Position numbers and translations under genes: made by a program. The notes under the pieces are model-generated. The model saw nothing but the letters and a program-made list of their open reading frames with translations. It had not been told where the DNA came from and made no database searches. DNA of 64,000 bases from Trinickia sp. Y13. GTDB lineage: Bacteria > Pseudomonadota > Gammaproteobacteria > Burkholderiales > Burkholderiaceae. Below are positions 9,904 through 17,964 of this stretch, piece after piece. The stretch is taken from the NCBI RefSeq assembly GCF_029522115.1, contig NZ_JAKWFK010000004.1, forward strand, positions 186,001 to 250,000, read 5' to 3'. How positions within the stretch are numbered: the stretch's first letter is position 1; every line of letters starts with the position of its first letter.

Positions 9904-11508
9904 TCAGTGCCCTGCCGAAGAAGGCGGGCGGCCCGGCTGAGCAGCCGGTGTTTTGAGCAGTAGCGCGAGCGGAATGCACGCGAGTAGCGCGATGGCAAGC
10001 AAATAAAACGTTTCGGAGTACGTAATCACCGCCGCTTGCTGCTGAATTTGCGCGGCCAACTGGCCCAGCGCCTGCAGCTTCGCATAGGCGGCGTCGCCCG
10101 TTCGTGCGAACCAGCCCGCGGCGCTGGCGGCGATACGCTCTTGACCGATCGACGAATTGCCCGTCACCGATTCGCGCAACGCAGCGACGTGGAACGCATT
10201 GCGGCGATCGATGACGACCCCGATGATCGCAAGCCCGACGGAGCCGCCAAGATTGCGCGCCATGTTGTAGAGCCCCGCGGCGTCGCCCGAATCCTCGCGC
10301 GACACGGCCGCCATCGACGCCTGATTGAGCGGCATCATCGCCAACATTTGACCGACCCCGCGCAGCAATTGCGACCAAACGAAGTCGTGGCCTGCGCTTT
10401 GCGCGGTCAAGCTCGTATCGAGCAGGCAACTGACGCCGAAGCAAACGAGCCCGGAGATGACTAGGACGCGAAAGTCGACCTTGCCGAGCAGGCGCGGCAG
10501 GATCGGCATCATCATGAATGCGGGCACACCCGAAAGCAGCATGATGTCGCCCGATTGCTCGGCGTTATAGCCCGAGATCAAGCTCAAGAACTGCGGCACG
10601 AGATAAGACACGCCGTACAAGCCCGCCCCCACGGCGAACACGATGACGATGACGCTCGCGTATCGCGCGTTGCGCAACAGCGAAAGCCGCATGATGGGCT
10701 TGGTCGCCACGAATTGAGAAATACCGATCAATAGGAAACCGAACGCTGTAATGACGGCGAACGCGACGATCTCGCTCGACTCGAACCACTGATGACGCTG
10801 TCCTTCCTCAAGCACGAGCGTCAGTGAACTGAGCCCGATCGACAGGCCGACGATCCCGACCCAATCGGCGTTGATGAACTCATGCCAATGCGGCGGATCG
10901 GCGGGCAGCCCGGCAATCAGCAACGCGAGCAACGCAATGCAAACGGGCAAGTTGATGAAGAAGCACCACTTCCACGACACGTTTTCGGCTAGCCAGCCGC
11001 CGAGCACGGGACCGAGCAACGGCCCTAGCAGCACGATCAGGCCGAAGATCGTCATCCCGACGGCAAGCTGCGTGCGCGGCAACCGCGTGCGGATGATCGT
11101 CTGCGCCGTCGGAATCATCGCACCGCCGGTGAAGCCCTGTCCCACGCGGCCGATGATCATCCACTCGAGCGAATGCGATGCGCCGCACATGATCGAAAAC
11201 AGCATGAACAACGCGGCATTCGTCAGCAAGAAATTGCGCAGGCCGAATACGCGCGTGAGCCATGCCGCGAGCGGGATCATGACGATCTCCGACATCAGGT
11301 AGCCCGTCGAAATCCATGTGCCTTCGGTGCCGGTCGCACCTACCGAACCCTGGATTTGCGGTAACGCCGAGTTCGTGATCGAAATGTCGAGCGTCGCCAT
11401 CAATGCACCGAGCGAGCCCGCCGCCACGGCGATCCAATCGACCGCGCGGGCGCGCTCGGGATGGCCGGGCGCGCCTGCGGCGCTCGCCGGCAAGCTCGTC
11501 TCAGCCAT
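9904..11508 (-). CDS. EmrB/QacA-type MFS multidrug exporter (DHA2, 14 TM)
   Basis: The product has 534 residues, the right length for a 14-helix DHA2 transporter. Landmarks are TLDISITNSALPQIQGSVGA in helix 1 (the DHA2 motif D1), WISTGYLMSEIVMIPLAAWL in helix 2 and GRVGQGFTGGAMIP. It exports hydrophobic drugs or toxic metabolites by proton antiport. Its start overlaps the end of the upstream membrane fusion gene by 8 bp, which implies translational coupling, and the outer-membrane channel follows. All three parts of a tripartite pump are therefore in one operon, divergent from a TetR regulator. Confidence 0.95.
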   Translation of the reverse strand: MAETSLPASAAGAPGHPERARAVDWIAVAAGSLGALMATLDISITNSALPQIQGSVGATGTEGTWISTGYLMSEIVMIPLAAWLTRVFGLRNFLLTNAALFMLFSIMCGASHSLEWMIIGRVGQGFTGGAMIPTAQTIIRTRLPRTQLAVGMTIFGLIVLLGPLLGPVLGGWLAENVSWKWCFFINLPVCIALLALLIAGLPADPPHWHEFINADWVGIVGLSIGLSSLTLVLEEGQRHQWFESSEIVAFAVITAFGFLLIGISQFVATKPIMRLSLLRNARYASVIVIVFAVGAGLYGVSYLVPQFLSLISGYNAEQSGDIMLLSGVPAFMMMPILPRLLGKVDFRVLVISGLVCFGVSCLLDTSLTAQSAGHDFVWSQLLRGVGQMLAMMPLNQASMAAVSREDSGDAAGLYNMARNLGGSVGLAIIGVVIDRRNAFHVAALRESVTGNSSIGQERIAASAAGWFARTGDAAYAKLQALGQLAAQIQQQAAVITYSETFYLLAIALLACIPLALLLKTPAAQPGRPPSSAGH

Positions 11509-12643
11509 GATCGCTGTTCGCTGCGAGACGTCGATCGTCCGACGCGGCGCTGCGCGTATCGATGTCGACCGTCACCGACAAACCGGGCAACAGTACGCTG
11601 CGCGTTTGCGCATCGGCTTGGACGCGAATCCGCACCGGCACGCGCTGGACGATTTTCGTGAAATTTCCGGTGGCGTTCTCCGGCGGCAGCAATGCGAACT
11701 GCGCGCCCGTTCCGGGCGCAAAACTATCGACGACGCCGTGCAAATCGACGCCCCGCAACGCATCGACGTGCAGTGTGGCGGGCTGCCCCGGACGCATGCG
11801 GCCGATCTGCGTTTCCTTGAAGTTCGCTTCGAGATACAGGCTCTGCACCGGCACGACGGTCAGCAAACGCGTACCAGGCTGCACGTATTGGCCCACGCGC
11901 ACGGAGCGATCGCCGATGCGACCCGCGATCGAGCTATACAGCGTCGTGTCGTTCACGTCGAGTTGAGCCTGACGCAAGCTCGCGCGAGCCGCTTCCAACT
12001 GCGCCCGCGCCTGCGCGATTTGAGCGGAGGTGGCATCGATTTGCGTCTGCGCCGAGCGCACCGCGGCGGCATTGGCCGCGAGCGTTGCGCGCGCTTGATC
12101 GCGCGTGCTGACGAGGCTCGCGAGCCGTTCGCCGGTCTCGGCCCCCGTGGCGACCAGCGGCGCATAGCGGGCTACGTCGTCTTGCGCATGGCGCGCCGCG
12201 ACGCGCGCCACTTCTTCCTGCGCCTGCGCCTGCACGACCGCCGCTTGCTGCTGCTTCAAATCGGCTTGGGCGCGCGCGAGGTCCGCTTCGCGGGCGGCGA
12301 CCGTGGCCTGCGCTTGCGCGAGCGAGGCTTCGTACTGCCGCGTATCGAGGCGCACGAGCGGTGCGCCAGCGGCGACGGTCTCGTTGTCGCGCACGAATAC
12401 CTGGGTGACGTAGCCGCTGATTTTCGGGGCGACGGTCACGTTATCGGCCTTCAAATAGGCATCGTCGGTGCTTTCGATGAAGCGATCGACCTTCCACCAA
12501 TGGACGAACCAAGCCAAACCCGCGACCAGCGCGACGATCAGCAAACCAATGAGCCAGCGGCGGCCGCGCGCACGCCGCGGGCCGTTGGCGCCCGTCTCTT
12601 GCTGCGTGCCGCCGCGAGGCCGCGCGTCGATAGTCGTGGACAT
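11501..12643 (-). CDS. EmrA/HlyD-type membrane fusion protein of the efflux pump
   Basis: The product has 380 residues. It has a short Arg-rich cytoplasmic tail, one transmembrane helix (about residues 29-47), and then STDDAYLKADNVTVAPKISG, the biotinyl-lipoyl entry motif of EmrA. A long Ala/Gln-rich coiled-coil hairpin follows (about residues 105-230), then the beta-barrel part with LYLEANFKETQIGRMRPGQP. It bridges the inner-membrane exporter to the NodT channel across the periplasm. It is the first gene of the operon and its promoter lies in the gap shared with the TetR gene. Confidence 0.95.
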   Translation of the reverse strand: MSTTIDARPRGGTQQETGANGPRRARGRRWLIGLLIVALVAGLAWFVHWWKVDRFIESTDDAYLKADNVTVAPKISGYVTQVFVRDNETVAAGAPLVRLDTRQYEASLAQAQATVAAREADLARAQADLKQQQAAVVQAQAQEEVARVAARHAQDDVARYAPLVATGAETGERLASLVSTRDQARATLAANAAAVRSAQTQIDATSAQIAQARAQLEAARASLRQAQLDVNDTTLYSSIAGRIGDRSVRVGQYVQPGTRLLTVVPVQSLYLEANFKETQIGRMRPGQPATLHVDALRGVDLHGVVDSFAPGTGAQFALLPPENATGNFTKIVQRVPVRIRVQADAQTRSVLLPGLSVTVDIDTRSAASDDRRLAANSDHG

Positions 12644-12675
12644 GTTCCGGAATTCCTATGAGGCAATGCGGGCAC

Positions 12676-12704
12676 AATTATTCCAGTTGGAAAATTTGTG
12701 TCAA
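12676..12704 (-). promoter_or_regulatory. Sigma-70 promoter of the emrAB-nodT operon with an internal palindrome
   Basis: On the minus strand a perfect -35 (TTGACA, 12704-12699) is followed by a -10 of AATAAT (16-nt spacer) or ATAATT (17-nt spacer). Between them lies TTCCAGTTGGAA (12681-12692), an inverted repeat with 5-bp arms. A repressor bound there would cover the -10, and the divergent TetR protein is the obvious candidate. Confidence 0.7.
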
Positions 12705-12763
12705 GTGATATATTTTCGACCGGTGTACCATCCACAGTCGTTTGAAAAGATTGACGAGCAACC

Positions 12764-13543
12764 ATGAGCGAAACGAAGCGCCCTCGCCGTTCGACGGAAA
12801 GCGGCTACGCACGCGGAGAGGAAACGCGCCTTCGCATCATCCATGCAGCGATCGAGCTGTTCGGCGAGCGTGGGTTCGTCGCGGCCTCGACGCGCGAGAT
12901 TGCCGCGCGCGCGGGCGTCAATGCACCGGCGCTGCAGTACTACTTCGAGAACAAGGAAGGCGTTTATCGAGCCTGCGCCGAACATCTCGCCGCCGAGGTG
13001 TGGAGCGTATTCGAGCCCGCCGTGCGCCACGCTTCGGACACGCTGCGTTCGACCGAGGACGTGGCTGAACTGATCGAAGCGTTCGTCGGCATCCAAAACG
13101 TCATGATCGACAAGGCGCTCACGGCGCCGTCCGCCCCCACCTTGAAGCTCTTCTTCGTTCGCGAGCAAGGCGGGCAAGAGCCTCCCATCGCCACCGAGAT
13201 TTTTCAGAGCAGGGTGCGTGGGCCACTCAACGACGTAGCAACGGCGCTCATCGCGAAGATCTGCGGCACCGCTGCCGACGATCCGCTCACCATTCTTCGT
13301 TTGCTGGCGCTACATGGGCAATTCATGTCGTTCCACATGGCGCCGCGCAGCGTGATGACGCTGCTGGGATGGTCCAAGATCGACGCCGAGAAAATCGAGC
13401 TCGTCAAACGAACGATCTTTGCCAACACGCGTGCCTTGCTGCAGCTGTGGGCCGTCGAACGCGAGGCGCGCGCGCCGGTGCGCAAAACGAGCCGTGCCAA
13501 GCTCAAGGAGAAGACGTCGGCCCAGCGTAGCCGTAAGCGGTGA
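12764..13543 (+). CDS. TetR-family regulator (CerR-like C-terminal domain), likely repressor of the efflux operon
   Basis: The product has 259 residues. The N-terminal helix-turn-helix is clear: LRIIHAAIELFGERGFVAAS, then TREIAARAGVNAPALQYYFENKEGVYRA. The ligand part (FFVREQ, FHMAPRSVMTLLGW) resembles the CerR/YbiH group, which usually sits next to EmrAB- or HlyD-type pumps. The C-terminal ~30 residues are Lys/Arg-rich and probably disordered. It is divergent from the efflux operon with a 120-bp gap that holds the operon promoter and a palindrome. This is the usual arrangement for a self-contained, substrate-induced pump. Confidence 0.92.
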   Translation: MSETKRPRRSTESGYARGEETRLRIIHAAIELFGERGFVAASTREIAARAGVNAPALQYYFENKEGVYRACAEHLAAEVWSVFEPAVRHASDTLRSTEDVAELIEAFVGIQNVMIDKALTAPSAPTLKLFFVREQGGQEPPIATEIFQSRVRGPLNDVATALIAKICGTAADDPLTILRLLALHGQFMSFHMAPRSVMTLLGWSKIDAEKIELVKRTIFANTRALLQLWAVEREARAPVRKTSRAKLKEKTSAQRSRKR

Positions 13544-13589
13544 CGCACGGGGTTCAGCAACGCGGCCTTTCGGCGGCGGCTCCCTTCGA

Positions 13590-13692
13590 AAGGTGAGCGT
13601 TTTCGGGACCCGTACGATCGCCACCTCCAAAAGCCTTCTGCATAGCGGCGCAAGCACGCGCGATCCACTGGCTAAGGTGAGGGTTTTCAGGA
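13590..13692. repeat. Imperfect direct repeat (19 bp, two copies) in an intergenic region
   Basis: The 19-mer AAGGTGAGCGTTTTCGGGA at 13590-13608 recurs at 13674-13692 with two mismatches, 84 bp apart. It lies in the 352-bp gap between the TetR gene and the cupin gene. No gene is supported in that gap. Confidence 0.6.
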
Positions 13693-13750
13693 GCGGCGAA
13701 TGCGGCCGCAAGCACGGTCGCGCTGCGAGCGTTCATCGGCGCTCGTGATC

Positions 13751-13780
13751 GTTGGTCGGTTGGTCGGTTGGTCGGTGGTC
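13751..13780. repeat. Tandem 8-bp repeat (GTTGGTCG, three perfect units plus a partial one)
   Basis: Three perfect head-to-tail copies of GTTGGTCG at 13751-13774 are followed by GTGGTC. The array lies about 115 bp upstream of the cupin start. Such an array can change length by replication slippage. Confidence 0.75.
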
Positions 13781-13895
13781 GCGCGCCGCCCGCGGGACTG
13801 GCGCGATAGCCTATCGTGCAACTGTACATGGTCGATCCGCGGCGCACGGGCCAGAATGTCCGCGAACGCCTTTCCTTCCCCGGCCAGGAGTTGCC

Positions 13896-14243
13896 ATGAA
13901 CCCCATCCCCGACGACGTGCTGCGCATCGCGCAAACCGATGCTGCGCATGCGCTGTCCGCCTTGCCACAACCGTTCGCCGTGCTGTTCCAGCGTGCCGAC
14001 GTGTCGGTCGAGCTATTCGCACCGCGTGAAATCGATACGCAGTCGCCGCATACGCGCGACGAGTTGTACATCGTTGCATCGGGTTCGGGCATGTTCGTGC
14101 GCGCGGGGCAGCGCACCGAGTTTCAAAGCGGCGATCTGCTGTTCGTTCCCGCTCATGTCGAGCATCGGTTCGAACGGTTCACCGCCGACTTCCGCACATG
14201 GGTGATTTTCTTCGGCCCCGAGCGCCCGGCCGCAACGACATAA
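13896..14243 (+). CDS. Small cupin-domain protein
   Basis: The product has 115 residues. It is a single beta-barrel with the two cupin motifs: THDE-like spacing in SPHTRDELYIVASGSGMFV and GDLLFVPAHVEHRFERF. Metal ligands are probably the His and Glu of the first motif and the His pair of PAHVEHRF. The start at 13896 has a CAGGAG ribosome site 5 nt upstream; the longer frame upstream has no support. It stands alone, convergent with the nucleoside operon. Substrate and role are unknown. Confidence 0.85.
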   Translation: MNPIPDDVLRIAQTDAAHALSALPQPFAVLFQRADVSVELFAPREIDTQSPHTRDELYIVASGSGMFVRAGQRTEFQSGDLLFVPAHVEHRFERFTADFRTWVIFFGPERPAATT

Positions 14244-14284
14244 AGCCGCCGAACCGGCGCAACGCTCGCCAACCCCGATCGCAT

Positions 14285-15244
14285 TCAAGCCTTGCCGGTC
14301 AACGTGCGCGCATAGAGCGCGAGCATCTGCGCCGCGTCCACCTCGACGCACACGTCGCAGGCGGGACGATCGTCCCAATCGGGCGCCGGCGCAGCGAACG
14401 TCAGCGGCTTTTGCAGCGTGTGCCCGGCGGCGATGCCATCGGTCAATACGCGCACCGGCCCTTTTCTCGTTGTGTACAGTTGCGGCGCAAGCAGATACGC
14501 GACGGCCGACGAGTCATGCACATAGGTGCCGGCAAGCCCCGCACTCGATTGATGAAATGCTTCGTAGTGCCGAGAAACGTCCCAGACAAAACGGCCCGCC
14601 TCGCCCGCTTCGTCGCGCAGCCGAGCGATATATTCCGTCGTCATGATGGTGCGCTCGGTCACGTCGAGGCCAATGATCGCGACGGGCCACTGCGCGCCGA
14701 AGACGATGTCGGCCGCATCGGGGTCGCCCAGCATGTTCGCTTCGGCGGCCGGCGATACATTGCCGTTGATGCCTTGGGTGCCGAACGCACCGCCCATCAC
14801 GACCACCCGTTTGACGAGCGATGCAATCTCGGGATCTTCGCCGAGCGCCAGTGCGAGGTTGGTCAACGGACCTACGGCCAAAAGCGTCACTTCGTGCGGC
14901 AACGCGCGCACGGTATCGATGATGAAGCGATGCGCCGGACGAGGATCGAGCGGGCTTCGATCGGCCGAACCGAACCCGGTATTGCCCAGTCCATCGCTGC
15001 CATGAATCCAGTCGATGGGCGACGGCGCCGCGCGCCGCAAGGGCGCAGCCGCCCCGCGCGCAACGGGCGTTCCGGGCGCGAAACGCCCCGCCAAGTAGAG
15101 CGCATTGCGTGTGGTGATTTCGATCGTCGAATTGCCGAACACGCTCGTCACGCCGAGCAGTTCGATTTGCGGATGCAGCGCCTGAAATACGAGCGCCATC
15201 GCGTCGTCGACGCCGGGGTCCGTATCGTAGATGACTTTGTGCAT
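14285..15244 (-). CDS. Inosine-uridine preferring nucleoside hydrolase
   Basis: The product has 319 residues. It opens with the Asp-rich calcium-binding signature IYDTDPGVDDAMAL. Further family blocks are TLLAVGPLTNLALAL, VVMGGAFG and the late HDSSAVAYLL. It cleaves ribonucleosides to base and ribose in the cytoplasm. Its ATG follows the cytidine deaminase stop by 2 bp, so it is translationally linked to that gene and is the last gene of the nupC-cdd-iunH operon. Exact base preference (RihA/RihB/IunH type) cannot be assigned by eye. Confidence 0.95.
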   Translation of the reverse strand: MHKVIYDTDPGVDDAMALVFQALHPQIELLGVTSVFGNSTIEITTRNALYLAGRFAPGTPVARGAAAPLRRAAPSPIDWIHGSDGLGNTGFGSADRSPLDPRPAHRFIIDTVRALPHEVTLLAVGPLTNLALALGEDPEIASLVKRVVVMGGAFGTQGINGNVSPAAEANMLGDPDAADIVFGAQWPVAIIGLDVTERTIMTTEYIARLRDEAGEAGRFVWDVSRHYEAFHQSSAGLAGTYVHDSSAVAYLLAPQLYTTRKGPVRVLTDGIAAGHTLQKPLTFAAPAPDWDDRPACDVCVEVDAAQMLALYARTLTGKA

Positions 15245-15246
15245 AT

Positions 15247-15636
15247 TCAAAGATAGAAGGGATCGGGCAGTTGCGCGCGCGCGGTCGTGTCTCGCGTATC
15301 GCCGCGCAAGTTGCCGAGCCGAATCTTCAGGTCCGGCCCGCCCAGTTCGATGATGACTTGGCGACAAGCGCCGCACGGTGCGATCGGTCCGTCCGTATCG
15401 CCGATCACCGCGAGCGCTGCGAATTCGTCGCGCCGGCAACCTGCCGCGATGGCACTGAAAAACGCCGTACGCTCCGCGCAATTGCAAAGACCATACGATG
15501 CATTCTCGATGTTGCAACCGGCGAAGACCCGCCCGTCTTTCGTCAGCAACGCCGCGCCGACCTTGAACTTCGAGTACGGCGCATACGCGCTTTCGCGGGC
15601 GGTGCGCGCCCGTTCGAGCAATTGCTCCAACGTCAT
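15247..15636 (-). CDS. cdd: Cytidine deaminase
   Basis: The product has 129 residues, the size of the small tetrameric type. The zinc site is complete: GCNIENASYGLCNCAERTA supplies the first Cys and the catalytic Glu, and APCGACRQV supplies the other two Cys. The substrate strand YAPYSKFKVGAAL is present. It converts cytidine and deoxycytidine to uridine forms. It sits between the nucleoside transporter and the nucleoside hydrolase, giving uptake, then deamination, then cleavage. Confidence 0.97.
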   Translation of the reverse strand: MTLEQLLERARTARESAYAPYSKFKVGAALLTKDGRVFAGCNIENASYGLCNCAERTAFFSAIAAGCRRDEFAALAVIGDTDGPIAPCGACRQVIIELGGPDLKIRLGNLRGDTRDTTARAQLPDPFYL

Positions 15637-15669
15637 GGAGACCCCTTCCTCATTCGATCGGTTCGACGC

Positions 15670-16947
15670 TCAATGTAACGTCAAAAACATACCCGCAATC
15701 GTCGCGCTCATCAAATTCGAGAGCGTTCCGGCCAGCACGACGCGTAGCCCGTAACGCGCGACTTCCGAGCGGCGCTCCGGCGCAACGGCGCTGAAACCGC
15801 CGGTCAATACCGCGATCGAGGCAAAATTCGCAAAGCCGCATAAAGCGAAGGACAAAATCGCGAGCGTGCGCGGCGTCAACATCGGCAGCCCGGCCGCGGC
15901 CACGCTCGCCGCATCCTTGAGATAGGGCGAAAGCGAAGCGTAGGCCACGAACTCGTTGAGGATGATCTTTTGGCCGAGGAAGTTGCCCGCCACCATCGCC
16001 TCGTTCCAAGGCACCCCGATCAAGTACGCGAGCGGGGCGAACACGACGCCGAGCATCGATTGCATCGAAACGTGCGGATAGCCGAACCATGCGCCGACGC
16101 CGCCGACCAAACCATTTAGGAGTGCGATCAATCCGACGAACGCGATCAGCATCGCCCCCACCATGACGGCGATCTTCAGGCCTACGGCGGCGCCGGAACT
16201 GGCCGCTTCGATCACATTGGCCGGACGCCGCTCGTCGAAACTGAGTTGGTCGAGTTTTACGCGGGTCGCCTCCGTGGTCGGATGGAGCATCTTCGCGAAT
16301 AGCAGGCCTCCGGGGACGGCCATGAACGAGGCGGCCAGCAAATATTCGACGCGCACGCCAAGGCCCGCATAGCCCGCCAGCACCGAACCGGCCACGGCGG
16401 CCATGCCGCTCGACATGACCGCAAACAACTCCGCTCCCGTCATATCGCGCGCAAAGGGTTTGACGACGGCAGGCATTTCGCTTTGCCCTAGAAAAATGGT
16501 GGTGACGGCCGAGAACGATTCGAGCTTCGACACGCCGAGCAGCTTTTGAAACACCGTGCCGAGCACGATCACGATCCAGCGCATGACACCGATGTAATAA
16601 AGCACCGAAATCAGAGCGGTCACGAAAATGATGGCCGGTAACACACGCACGGCGAATACGAACCCGCCATCGCCGAATAGCGCGAACATCTTCGATTGCA
16701 CGAGGCCGCCGAATAGAAATTCGATGCCGGCATTGCCGTAATCCAGAACGTGATTGACGCCTGCCGCCATATCGGCAAGCACCACCTTACCGAACGGTAC
16801 GAATAGCACGAATGCGCCAATTGCCACTTGCGCGAGCAGCGCCGCCGCCACCGTGCGTGGCCGGATTGCGCGACGGTTGCTAGAGAATACGAATGCGATG
16901 GCCAATAGCGCAGCCATTCCCAGCAGGTTTCGTGCGATCGGAGCCAT
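15670..16947 (-). CDS. nupC: Concentrative nucleoside transporter (CNT/NupC family)
   Basis: The product has 425 residues and about ten hydrophobic segments. CNT landmarks are GIEFLFGGLVQ, VFAVRVLPAIIFVTALISVLYYIGVM, IFLGQSEMPAVVKPF and the late ALCGFANFASIAVLTGG. It imports nucleosides with a proton or sodium ion across the inner membrane. First gene of the nupC-cdd-iunH operon. A long hairpin lies about 75 bp upstream of its start. No strong ribosome site is visible ahead of the ATG. Confidence 0.95.
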   Translation of the reverse strand: MAPIARNLLGMAALLAIAFVFSSNRRAIRPRTVAAALLAQVAIGAFVLFVPFGKVVLADMAAGVNHVLDYGNAGIEFLFGGLVQSKMFALFGDGGFVFAVRVLPAIIFVTALISVLYYIGVMRWIVIVLGTVFQKLLGVSKLESFSAVTTIFLGQSEMPAVVKPFARDMTGAELFAVMSSGMAAVAGSVLAGYAGLGVRVEYLLAASFMAVPGGLLFAKMLHPTTEATRVKLDQLSFDERRPANVIEAASSGAAVGLKIAVMVGAMLIAFVGLIALLNGLVGGVGAWFGYPHVSMQSMLGVVFAPLAYLIGVPWNEAMVAGNFLGQKIILNEFVAYASLSPYLKDAASVAAAGLPMLTPRTLAILSFALCGFANFASIAVLTGGFSAVAPERRSEVARYGLRVVLAGTLSNLMSATIAGMFLTLH

Positions 16948-17020
16948 ATAGATTTCGAATTCGACGTTTTCCTTGGACTGCCTTGAACGGGCACTGGCGC
17001 CGATGCTGAACGAAACGACA

Positions 17021-17057
17021 GCCGAACGAAAAGCGCCCGCGCGCTATTTCGTTCGGC
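17021..17057 (-). terminator. Long hairpin between hns and nupC
   Basis: Perfect 11-bp arms (GCCGAACGAAA / TTTCGTTCGGC) enclose a second inner stem (AGCGC / GCGCT, 4-nt loop), separated by a single unpaired A. It lies 43 bp after the hns stop codon. It could terminate hns, although the following T-run is interrupted, or form the leader of the nucleoside operon. Confidence 0.6.
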
Positions 17058-17099
17058 TCTCGCACCGGTGGGCGCGAGTTGCACTGACTTTACGCCGGC

Positions 17100-17390
17100 T
17101 TATTGCTCGATTAGAAACTTCTCGCGCCGCTTGCCGAGCCACGCTGGGGCGCGGCCGCGCCCCGTCCACGTCTTGCCGGTCTTGGGATCGCGGTACTTCG
17201 GGGGCAAACCTCCCGTCTTGCGCGATGCCGTGCGCTTGCTGGAAAATCCGAGCTCTTCGGCCGTAATGCCGTATTCCGCAATCTGCGCCTTGATGTGCTC
17301 GATGGTGCTGGCCAGCTCCTTTTCGCGCGCGGCTTCCATTTGAGCTTGAACTTTTGCAAGTTGCTCGGTCAACTGCCGGTACGTTGGCAT
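17100..17390 (-). CDS. H-NS family nucleoid-associated protein
   Basis: The product has 96 residues. The N-terminal half is a coiled-coil oligomerisation region (LTEQLAKVQAQMEAAREKEL). The C-terminal part has the H-NS DNA-binding core KYRDPKTGKTWTGRGRAPAWL; the loop GRGRAP inserts in the minor groove. It silences AT-rich and foreign DNA. Two in-frame ATGs, at 17396 and 17390, follow an AGGAGG ribosome site; I took the second because its 9-nt spacing is nearer normal. It is monocistronic. The low-GC stretch at 37.4-37.9 kb is the type of target it binds. Confidence 0.93.
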   Translation of the reverse strand: MPTYRQLTEQLAKVQAQMEAAREKELASTIEHIKAQIAEYGITAEELGFSSKRTASRKTGGLPPKYRDPKTGKTWTGRGRAPAWLGKRREKFLIEQ

Positions 17391-17572
17391 AGACATTCGC
17401 CTCCTGGTAGGTACGACTTGATTGATCGGGTGAGGGTCACAGCGTTCTGACTGCCTTTTCGCGCAAAAGTGCAATCGTCGAAGTCGCTATCGCAAAAGGC
17501 AAGCCCAAGCGATGGACCTCGGCGGTCTCCGGCCACGGCACGATACCGCCTGCCACGGCCAATGCCCGCAAC

Positions 17573-17851
17573 TCATTTATCCTTGCAGGCAAACAGTAAT
17601 TTCTTGACGCCGTCTTGGCTCGATCGATCGATGACATCGATATCGCTCTGGCAAATGGCGCGCGCATGGTCCATGCAGTTCGCCCAAGGACCGGAGGCCG
17701 AACATTGGACGGCTGTCGTCGGACGCCCATCGCGCGTGAAGAGCGGAGCGCTGCCGCCGCACCCTGCCAGCATGAGCGCGCCCAGGGACGCGGCAGTCAC
17801 GGCGCGCACCAACGCCCTCGCGGGCAATTGAAACAAAGACGTGCATTGCAT
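17573..17851 (-). CDS. Small secreted lipoprotein with four conserved-looking cysteines
   Basis: The product has 92 residues. It has a type II signal peptide ending LGALMLAGC, followed by a short domain with Cys in VQCSASGPWANCMDHARAICQSD and LLFACKDK. The latter pattern recurs in small lipoproteins of Burkholderia and Pseudomonas of unknown role. An AAAGGAGC ribosome site precedes the ATG. The mature protein should be anchored to a membrane in the periplasm with one or two disulfides. It stands alone between hns and the sigma-54 regulator, all on the same strand. Confidence 0.8.
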   Translation of the reverse strand: MQCTSLFQLPARALVRAVTAASLGALMLAGCGGSAPLFTRDGRPTTAVQCSASGPWANCMDHARAICQSDIDVIDRSSQDGVKKLLFACKDK

Positions 17852-17964
17852 TGAACGAGCTCCTTTGGCCTGACGTTCTTTTTCGAATGGCCGGAGTATG
17901 CCATGGCATAACGCCGATGCGATCGGGCAAATGTCTCGTTATGAGACCTATCGCCCGGCATGCT

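Noticed and set aside
9904-10444. Upstream extension of the nodT frame into the transporter gene (total 684 codons)
   Set aside because: The lipoprotein signal fixes the start at 9886. The extension overlaps the C-terminal coding part of the DHA2 transporter and has no domain.
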